From Rhodococcus sp. KRD197 (GTDB lineage: Bacteria > Actinomycetota > Actinomycetes > Mycobacteriales > Mycobacteriaceae): a DNA stretch of 64,000 nt. Made by a program: the position numbers and the translations under genes. Under the pieces are notes generated by a model. It was not told where the DNA came from, made no database searches, and saw nothing but the letters and a program-made list of their open reading frames with translations. Location of the stretch: positions 44,523 to 108,522 of the forward strand of contig NZ_JABFAO010000072.1 in the NCBI RefSeq assembly GCF_017168235.1, in the 5' to 3' direction. Shown here one piece after another: positions 57,655 to 64,000 of this stretch; the first letter of the stretch is position 1; every line of letters begins with the position of its first letter.

Positions 57655-58543
57655 CTTCCTTCGTCCTCGACTCGTTCGGCGTCCACCCCGGTGGTCCGAG
57701 GACGAACCCGAGCCGATCCTTCCATGACCGCGATGCCGCTACATCCCTTGCGATGGAGCGGTATTCGTGTGTCTGGAGAGTCCAGATGTTGTACGTGTTC
57801 ACCGGCTTGGTGAGGCCGTAGTGGGGACGGGAGACCTCGTCGGCGTACGTGCCGAACATGCGGTCCCAGATGATGAGCATCCCGCCGTAGTTCTTGTCCA
57901 GGTACTGCGGATCACGCCCGTGGTGGACGCGGTGGTGCGAGGGAGTGTTGAACACGAACTCGATCGGTCGGGGGAGTGTGCCGATTCGCTCGGTGTGGAC
58001 CCAGAACTGATAGACGAGGTTGATGGAGAACCCGACGAACACCATCCACGGCGGCACTCCGAGGAGGGGCAGGGGAAGCCACATGACGATCTCGCCGCTG
58101 TTGTTCCACTTCTGACGCAGGGCGGTGCTGAAGTTGAAGTACTCGCTCGAATGGTGAGCCTGATGCGTTGCCCAGATGATGCGGGTTCGGTGCGCGATGC
58201 GGTGATAGGCGTAGAACAGAAAGTCGACGCCGAGGATGAGGATCACCCAGGTGTACCAGGCGTCCGCGGGCAGTTGCCACGGCGCGACGTAGGCGTACAG
58301 CGCTGCGTAACCGAACAGGGCCAGTGTCTTCCAGGCTGTTGTCGTGGCTATCGACACCACTCCCATGCCGAGGCTGGCCCGGGCGTCCGAGGCCTTGTAG
58401 CTCCCAGGTTCGCCGTCTTCCAGGCGTGCCGCAGCACACCACTCGATAGCGAGGAGCACCACGAATGCGGGGATCGCGAGGGCAACGGGATCGCGTAGCG
58501 GTTCCGGAAGTGAGTTCCAGGCAGAATCGACCCAATCGAACAT
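57635..58543 (-). CDS. Sterol desaturase / fatty acid hydroxylase-family enzyme
   Basis: A 302-residue membrane di-iron enzyme. The three His boxes are His114-His118 (HRIAH), His127/130/131 (HQAHH) and His203-His208 (HHRVHH), with four membrane helices around them. It should hydroxylate or desaturate a lipid. ATG 58543 has GGAGCGG upstream. It is divergent from the Rrf2 regulator gene, which may control it. Confidence 0.88.
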   Translation of the reverse strand: MFDWVDSAWNSLPEPLRDPVALAIPAFVVLLAIEWCAAARLEDGEPGSYKASDARASLGMGVVSIATTTAWKTLALFGYAALYAYVAPWQLPADAWYTWVILILGVDFLFYAYHRIAHRTRIIWATHQAHHSSEYFNFSTALRQKWNNSGEIVMWLPLPLLGVPPWMVFVGFSINLVYQFWVHTERIGTLPRPIEFVFNTPSHHRVHHGRDPQYLDKNYGGMLIIWDRMFGTYADEVSRPHYGLTKPVNTYNIWTLQTHEYRSIARDVAASRSWKDRLGFVLGPPGWTPNESRTKEATPSSN

Positions 58544-58622
58544 CCGACCGCTCCTTTGCGTGACACTTGCTTCGCAATTGTAACGCGGCTTCGGGTCGTG
58601 GCGTTGCAGAAAGGACACCGAA

Positions 58623-59084
58623 GTGCACATCAGCGCCAAAGCGGACTACGCCGTACGGACGCTGCTCCAGCTGGCGGCCGCCGACGGGGCTGCGGGGAAG
58701 GCGGAGGCGCTGGCGTCCGCGATGGGGGTCTCGCGCAAGTTCCTCGAGTCGGTGTTGGCGGATCTGCGCAGAACCGAGCTGGTTCGCAGTCGGCGCGGGC
58801 CCGACGGTGGCTACTGGCTGGCTCGTCCTGCCGCCGACATTTCCATAGCCGACGTCATTCGAGCCGTCGAAGGTCCGCTGGCGTCGGTGCGTGGGCAGCG
58901 TCCGGAGGATGTGGAGTACTCGGCGCCGGCGAAACAGTTGCAGCTGGTGTGGCTGGCAGTACGGGTGAACATGCGTGAGGTGCTCGAGAAGGTCTCGCTG
59001 GCCGATATCGTCGCCGATGATGTGCCCGCGTTCGTGCTCGAACTGACAGCCGACCCGTCGGCGTGGGCACGTCGCCAGCTATGA
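58623..59084 (+). CDS. Rrf2-family regulator without iron-sulfur cysteines
   Basis: A 153-residue Rrf2 protein. The winged helix is at 1-85 (MHISAKADYAVRTLLQL; RKFLESVLADLRR; SRRGPDGGYWLARP). No Cys occurs anywhere, so it cannot hold the 2Fe-2S cluster of IscR/NsrR/RsrR. It would have to use another ligand or act through complex formation, as CymR does. GTG 58623 is 79 bp from the divergent desaturase start. Confidence 0.82.
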   Translation: MHISAKADYAVRTLLQLAAADGAAGKAEALASAMGVSRKFLESVLADLRRTELVRSRRGPDGGYWLARPAADISIADVIRAVEGPLASVRGQRPEDVEYSAPAKQLQLVWLAVRVNMREVLEKVSLADIVADDVPAFVLELTADPSAWARRQL

Positions 59085-59145
59085 CACGCATTACCACGTA
59101 GCCAGCACTGTGACGCAATCTACAATGATGCGCATTCACGCAATA

Positions 59146-59161
59146 TTGCAGAACTCTGCAA
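59146..59161. promoter_or_regulatory. Palindrome upstream of TetR-MmpL genes
   Basis: TTGCAGAACTCTGCAA has 7-bp perfect arms with a 2-bp centre. It lies 10 bp before the first possible TetR start (59172) and is a plausible autoregulatory operator. Confidence 0.55.
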
Positions 59162-59171
59162 GATCAGTACC

Positions 59172-59813
59172 GTGGGATGCGTGACCGTTCCCCCCTCCGG
59201 CCTTCGTGATCAGAAGAAGGCCGCCACCCGTGATGCGCTCGGCCTGGCGGCTGTCACGCTCGCCAAGGACAGGGGACTGGATGCGGTCACCGCCGACGCC
59301 ATCGCTGCGGCGGCAGGCGTCTCCACCCGTACCTTCCACAACTATTTCGCCAACAAGGAAGAAGCAGTCCTGCACCACATCGAGGCATCCGCCCTCGAGT
59401 GGTTCGACATGCTGCGGGAAAGGCCGGCCGACGAGCCCATCTGGGCGTCACTGCGACACGTCGCACTGTCCATCGTCACCGACCCCCACCGCGACCTGGC
59501 CGAGACTTTCGCCGTCGCCCAGTTGGTCGAGGCCAACCCGGGCGTCATGGCTCGCAAACTCGAGGTTCACCACTCACTGACCCGAGTTCTCGGCGAGGCG
59601 ATTGCCGAGCGCACCGGCACCGACATCGACCGAGACCTCTACCCGAACCTCCTGCAGGTAGTGGTGGGCAACGCCATCACAACTGCTCTGACCATCTGGT
59701 CCAACCACCCAGAAGGAGACCTTTCACCCAAAGAGCTCGTCGAGGACGCATTCGATCAACTGCAGGCCGGACTCCCGGACCCGCGCGCACCGAGAAACAA
59801 CTTCAGGAGCTGA
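59172..59813 (+). CDS. TetR-family regulator of the MmpL transporter
   Basis: A 213-residue TetR protein with the helix-turn-helix at about 25-65 (DAIAAAAGVSTRTFHNYFANKEEAV). Either GTG 59172 or GTG 59181 can be the start. It is 3 bp upstream of the MmpL gene and probably represses it together with itself, through the palindrome at 59146-59161. Confidence 0.85.
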   Translation: MGCVTVPPSGLRDQKKAATRDALGLAAVTLAKDRGLDAVTADAIAAAAGVSTRTFHNYFANKEEAVLHHIEASALEWFDMLRERPADEPIWASLRHVALSIVTDPHRDLAETFAVAQLVEANPGVMARKLEVHHSLTRVLGEAIAERTGTDIDRDLYPNLLQVVVGNAITTALTIWSNHPEGDLSPKELVEDAFDQLQAGLPDPRAPRNNFRS

Positions 59814-59816
59814 CCC

Positions 59817-62147
59817 GTGGCCACCTATCTGTATCGAATCGGAAAACTCGCCTACCGGCGAAAAGGAATCGTCCTCGCCACGTGGCTGACGATCCTGGTC
59901 CTGGCAGGCGTCGGAGCAGCGACCCTCTCCGGCCCGACCGCCAACTCGTTCTCCATCCCCGGCACGCCAGCGCAGGCGGCCCTCGACCTGCAGAGCGAAC
60001 GTTTCGGTAGCGCCGAGGATCCACTCAATGCCGTCTCGGCTCAATACGTCTTCGCCGCTCCCGAGGGTGAAAGCCTCGACACGCCCGCCTACACAGCCGC
60101 GATCGACGCAACGATCGCCGAAATCGACAAGATCGACGAGGTAAATCCGTCGGTGAAGCCCGGTGGCGAAAAGCCGCTCGCCAACCCGGTGGCCGGCAAC
60201 GAGTCCATCGTCGAGCAGTACAACGAAAAGGCGACAGAGGCCGGCACCGCCCCCGACGTCGCAGCTGCCAACGCTGCGGCTCTCTCGCCGCTCTCCCCGA
60301 ACGGCAACATCGGCATCATCGACGTTCCGATCAGCGGCGACCTCGCCGACGTCACCGACGAACTGCGCACCGAGCTCGACGACGCCGCCGCGCCCGCCCG
60401 CGATGCAGGACTGACAGTGGCCATCGGTGGCACCGTCGCCCAGGATGGATCTCCGCCGGGCGGCACGTCCGAGCTCGTCGGTCTCGCTGTTGCCGCCGTT
60501 GTACTTCTGATCATGTTCGGTTCCGCGGTCGCAGCTGGTCTGCCGCTGATCACTGCCATCGTCGGCATCGGCATTTCCAGCCTGACGATCACCACCGCAT
60601 CGGGATTCGCGAGCCTGACGTCATTCACACCGATCCTCGCTGTCATGATCGGTCTCGCTGTCGCCATCGACTACTCCCTGTTCATTCTCGCGCGCTACCG
60701 GCACGAACTGTCGTTGACCGACAACCGAGAAGAAGCAGTCGGTCGTGCGGTCGGCACCGCCGGGTCCGCAGTCGTGTTCGCCGGTGCCACCGTCATCATC
60801 GCCCTGGTGGCGCTGCGCGTCGTCGGAATTCCGTTCCTGTCCCAGATGGGCTACGCGGCTGGTCTTGCCGTCTTGATCGCCGTGCTCATCGCACTGACCT
60901 TCCTGCCGGCCATGCTCGGGCTGTTCAAGGGCAAGGCGTTCGCCGGGAAGATCAAGTTCGTCAACACCACCGATCCAGAAGACCCCAACGCACCGCCGAC
61001 GAACGGCCTGCGGTGGGCTCGCGCACTGGTCAAGCGTCCCGCGGTCGGTCTCATCGCCGGCGTCGTGCTGCTGGCAGTCATCGCTGGTCCCGTCACCGGG
61101 CTGTCGTTGGCGCTGCCGAGCACTGCCACCGCCGACCCGTCCACCCCGGCGCGTCAGGCATACGACCTCATCGAAGACGGGTTCGGGCCTGGTAGGAACG
61201 GACCGCTGCTGGTCATCGCCGATGCCACCGGCCTCGCCGACGATGATCGCGAGGCCGGCTTCGGTCGCCTCGTCGACTCGATCTACGAGGAAGACGACGT
61301 CACCAACGCGCAGATCATTGCTGTGAACGAAGCGGGCGATACCGCTCAGATACTCGTCACCCCAGCGAGTACGCCCAACAGTGACACCACGAAGGACTTG
61401 GTCGCCAATCTTCGGGCCGCCGAACCGGGCTTTGCCGAGACCGACGGCGTCACCTACGGAGTCACCGGTCAGACAGCGCTCGAACTCGACGTCTCGGAAC
61501 GACTGCAGGACGCGCTCGTGCCGTACCTCGCCGTCGTCGTCGGACTCGCGTTCCTACTGCTGATGCTGGTGTTCCGCTCGATCCTCGTGCCATTGACGGC
61601 GACGCTCGGCTTCCTGCTGAGCGTGCTCGCCACCTTCGGCGCAACGGTGTTCATCTTCCAGGAAGGTGGGCTCGGGTTGATCAGTAACCCGCAGCCGATC
61701 GTCAGCTTCATGCCGATCTTCCTCATCGGTGTGGTGTTCGGCCTGGCGATGGACTACCAAGTGTTCCTGGTCTCCCGCATGCGCGAGGAGTTCGTGCACG
61801 GCGCACCGGCCAAAGAGGCCGTGGTCAACGGCTTCAAGTACGGGGCCCGCGTGGTTACCTCGGCTGCGGTCATCATGATGTCCGTCTTCGCAGCGTTCAT
61901 GGCCGAACCGGACTCGTTCATCAAGTCGATCGGGTTCGCGCTTGCCGCGGCTGTGTTCTTCGACGCCTTCATCGTCCGAATGGTCATCATTCCGTCGGTG
62001 ATGGCTCTGCTCGGCGACAAGGCCTGGTGGCTGCCGAAATGGATCGACAGGATCCTGCCGGACGTCGACATCGAAGGTGCGAAGCTGCAGAAGGCCGCTC
62101 CCAAGGGAGAACCGGACGCCGACCCAGCGCAACCCGCAACCGTGTGA
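59817..62147 (+). CDS. MMPL/RND-family transporter
   Basis: A 776-residue transporter with two MMPL domains and 12 predicted TM helices: one near 20-40, then 220-390, with the second half near 410 and 560-740. Extracytoplasmic loops lie at 45-215 and 430-555. Family motifs include GLAVAIDYSLFILARYRHEL and GVVFGLAMDYQVFLVSRMREEF. It should export a lipid or drug by proton exchange. GTG 59817 has AGGAG upstream. Confidence 0.9.
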   Translation: MATYLYRIGKLAYRRKGIVLATWLTILVLAGVGAATLSGPTANSFSIPGTPAQAALDLQSERFGSAEDPLNAVSAQYVFAAPEGESLDTPAYTAAIDATIAEIDKIDEVNPSVKPGGEKPLANPVAGNESIVEQYNEKATEAGTAPDVAAANAAALSPLSPNGNIGIIDVPISGDLADVTDELRTELDDAAAPARDAGLTVAIGGTVAQDGSPPGGTSELVGLAVAAVVLLIMFGSAVAAGLPLITAIVGIGISSLTITTASGFASLTSFTPILAVMIGLAVAIDYSLFILARYRHELSLTDNREEAVGRAVGTAGSAVVFAGATVIIALVALRVVGIPFLSQMGYAAGLAVLIAVLIALTFLPAMLGLFKGKAFAGKIKFVNTTDPEDPNAPPTNGLRWARALVKRPAVGLIAGVVLLAVIAGPVTGLSLALPSTATADPSTPARQAYDLIEDGFGPGRNGPLLVIADATGLADDDREAGFGRLVDSIYEEDDVTNAQIIAVNEAGDTAQILVTPASTPNSDTTKDLVANLRAAEPGFAETDGVTYGVTGQTALELDVSERLQDALVPYLAVVVGLAFLLLMLVFRSILVPLTATLGFLLSVLATFGATVFIFQEGGLGLISNPQPIVSFMPIFLIGVVFGLAMDYQVFLVSRMREEFVHGAPAKEAVVNGFKYGARVVTSAAVIMMSVFAAFMAEPDSFIKSIGFALAAAVFFDAFIVRMVIIPSVMALLGDKAWWLPKWIDRILPDVDIEGAKLQKAAPKGEPDADPAQPATV

Positions 62148-62230
62148 CCTGGCGTGATGGCCGAGGACTCGAGTTCGTACCGAGAAACGTGGAGACTGTG
62201 AGTCATGTGTACGAGTAATCTTCGGCCATC

Positions 62231-63961
62231 ATGCTGATCCCGCTGCTGAAGACATATCTGGCACCGTACAAACGCGCGATCGCAGGCCTCATCGCGCTGC
62301 AGTTCGTGGCCACCGGCGCCGCCCTGTACCTGCCGAGCCTCAACGCCGACATCATCGACAACGGGGTAGTACGGGGCGACACCGGTTACATCCTCTCCAC
62401 CGGCGCGTGGATGCTCGTCGTCTCTCTCGTGCAGATCGTGTGCTCGGTCTCGGCGGTGCTGTTGGGCGCCAAATCGGCAATGGGGGCAGGCCGGGATCTT
62501 CGCAAGGCGATTCTTCACCGCGTCGGAACCTTCTCGGCGCGCGAAGTCGGCCGGTTCGGTGCGCCTTCGCTGATCACCCGAAACACCAACGACGTTCAGC
62601 AGGTGCAGTTGCTGATCGTCATGGGCTTCACCATCGTGGTGATGGCGCCGATCATGTGCATCGGAGGCGTCGTGATGGCGCTCCGCGAGGATCTGGGGCT
62701 GTCCTGGATTCTGCTGATCGCCGTCCCCGGTCTTGCCCTGTCGATGGGGCTCATCGTGGCACGTATGGTGCCGGGATTCCGGGCGATGCAGGTACGCATC
62801 GACGCCGTCAACCGCGTTCTACGCGAACAGATCACCGGCATCCGCGTCGTCCGTGCCTTCGTGCGCGAGCGCTTCGAGATCGACCGCTTCGCCGTTGCGA
62901 ACGATTCGCTGACCTCAGCTGCTCTGCATGTCGGCCGCCTCATGGCCCTGATGTTCCCGGTCGTGATGGTGATCAGCAACGTCACCAGTGTTGCGGTCAT
63001 CTGGTTCGGTGGCCATGCCATCAACGAGGGCACCATGGAGATCGGTGCGCTCTCGGCGCTGCTCAGCTACATCATGCTCATTCTCATGTCGGTGATGATG
63101 GCCTCGTTCATCGCGATGATGGTCCCGCGCGCCTCGGTGTGCGCCGACCGCATCAGCGAGGTACTCGCCACCGAATCCTCGGTGGTCCTGCCGACAGAGC
63201 CGAAGCCGTTCGCGACCTCGCCGGGCATCGTGGAGCTGCGCGACGCCGAATTCTCTTACCCGGGTGCGGAATTCCCAGTCCTCTCCGGCGTCAATTTTCG
63301 CGCCGAACCGGGCAAGGTCACCGCCGTCATCGGCGGCACCGGATCGGGAAAGTCGACGCTGGTGAACCTGATTCCGCGCCTGATCGACGTCACCGCGGGC
63401 AAGGTGATCGTCGGCGGAACTGACATACGCGATCTCGATCTCGACGCCCTGCGCGCCGAGATCGGTCTGATCCCACAGAAGCCCTTCCTGTTCTCGGGAA
63501 CCATCGCCTCCAACCTGCGGTACGGCAAGAGCGATGCCACCGACGAGGAACTGTGGGACGCGCTCGAGATAGCCCAGGGTGCGGATTTCGTACGGAAGAT
63601 GCCCGACGGGCTCGAGACTGCCGTCTCTCAAGGGGGCACCACCGTCTCCGGTGGCCAGCGGCAACGGCTGGCGATCGCTCGGGCGCTGGTGCGACGGCCC
63701 AGCATCTACCTGTTCGACGATTCGTTCTCCGCACTCGACCTCACCACCGACCGCAGACTGCGAGCCGCGCTCGCGCCCGTGATGAAAGATGCCTGCATGA
63801 TCGTTGTCGCTCAACGTGTCTCGACGATCGTCGACGCCGACCAGATCCTCGTCCTCGACGACGGCAAGCCCGTCGGACTGGGTAAGCACGAGGACCTGAT
63901 CGCCACCTGCCCGACGTACGCCGAAATCGTCGACTCCCAGCATGCGGTGGCAGTAGCGTGA
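62231..63961 (+). CDS. ABC exporter half-transporter, degenerate-site type
   Basis: A 576-residue TMD-NBD protein with six TM helices in 15-310, Walker A GGTGSGKS, signature VSGGQRQRLAIARA and Walker B YLFDDSFSALD. As in the first exporter, Asp stands where the catalytic Glu should be. This predicts a heterodimer whose partner begins at 63958 with a GTGA overlap. Cargo is unknown. Confidence 0.88.
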   Translation: MLIPLLKTYLAPYKRAIAGLIALQFVATGAALYLPSLNADIIDNGVVRGDTGYILSTGAWMLVVSLVQIVCSVSAVLLGAKSAMGAGRDLRKAILHRVGTFSAREVGRFGAPSLITRNTNDVQQVQLLIVMGFTIVVMAPIMCIGGVVMALREDLGLSWILLIAVPGLALSMGLIVARMVPGFRAMQVRIDAVNRVLREQITGIRVVRAFVRERFEIDRFAVANDSLTSAALHVGRLMALMFPVVMVISNVTSVAVIWFGGHAINEGTMEIGALSALLSYIMLILMSVMMASFIAMMVPRASVCADRISEVLATESSVVLPTEPKPFATSPGIVELRDAEFSYPGAEFPVLSGVNFRAEPGKVTAVIGGTGSGKSTLVNLIPRLIDVTAGKVIVGGTDIRDLDLDALRAEIGLIPQKPFLFSGTIASNLRYGKSDATDEELWDALEIAQGADFVRKMPDGLETAVSQGGTTVSGGQRQRLAIARALVRRPSIYLFDDSFSALDLTTDRRLRAALAPVMKDACMIVVAQRVSTIVDADQILVLDDGKPVGLGKHEDLIATCPTYAEIVDSQHAVAVA

Positions 63962-64000
63962 CGCGCCCCGTAGCCTCGCCCACCCAGGGCGCCCCCGGAC
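63958..64000 (+). CDS. Start of partner ABC exporter gene (partial, cut by window end)
   Basis: GTG 63958 overlaps the previous stop by GTGA. The 14 visible codons read VTRPVASPTQGAPG. The degenerate Walker B of the preceding gene predicts this is the catalytic partner, but the NBD is outside the window. Confidence 0.5.
   Translation, partial: MTRPVASPTQGAPG

Overview
This is a gene-dense, high-GC actinobacterial chromosome segment. Actinobacterial traits include GTG starts, ATGA/GTGA-coupled operons, a full paa operon set with a TetR-type PaaR, an arr gene with a rifamycin-associated element, MmpL and CsbD proteins, and a tRNA adenosine deaminase-associated protein. The mix of families fits Rhodococcus or a close relative. 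That placement rests on gene content and codon style, not on any database search.

Layout. (1) 1-6.7 kb, + strand: an amine-oxidation block with NDMA-type alcohol dehydrogenase, aldehyde dehydrogenase, acetylpolyamine amidohydrolase/class II HDAC-like deacetylase, TetR regulator and copper amine oxidase. A palindromic operator candidate lies before both the deacetylase and the oxidase. (2) 6.8-23 kb: phenylacetate catabolism. Two minus-strand operons are paaFHG and paaABCDEK plus an AraC/FeaR-like regulator. On the plus strand are paaR and paaZ-EthD-paaI, a PucR/CdaR-like regulator and an MHS transporter; a GlcD-like oxidase is on the minus strand. Four copies of ACCGAA-N4-CGGT sit before paaA, between paaF and paaR, before paaZ and before the MHS transporter. 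Together (1) and (2) read as amide/amine to aldehyde to arylacetate to ring epoxidation and cleavage. The final thiolase (PaaJ) is not in the window. (3) 23-35 kb: a lipoprotein, rifampin ADP-ribosyltransferase, a branched-chain keto acid dehydrogenase operon with a divergent Lrp/AsnC regulator, a gamma-carbonic anhydrase-like protein, IclR with scoAB, and a fused dihydroxyacetone kinase.

(4) 35-45 kb: free methionine sulfoxide reductase, a small membrane protein, a three-gene restriction-modification-Vsr cassette, a heterodimeric ABC exporter, a glycolipid-binding family protein, tyrA, tadA with its partner, and csbD. (5) 45.5-51.9 kb: a tRNA-Ser(CGA) gene followed by a lower-GC, island-like stretch. 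It holds an unknown protein, a MmyB-type regulator, a luciferase-like monooxygenase, two linked P-loop-family ORFs and a DHA2 drug-type transporter. An 18-bp direct repeat of the tRNA terminator arm closes it at 51906-51923. No integrase is visible.

(6) 52-64 kb: a HEAT protein with a MerR-HEAT fusion, lipoprotein hydrolase, PHP phosphoesterase, an RDD protein coupled to a nonapeptide-repeat protein, YceI, sterol desaturase-like hydroxylase, Rrf2 and TetR regulators, an MmpL transporter, and half of a second ABC exporter pair whose partner is cut by the window end.

The most unusual elements are the operator-linked deacetylase/amine oxidase module, the tRNA-Ser island with its out-of-frame ATPase pair, the MerR-HEAT/HEAT pair and the RDD/nonapeptide pair.
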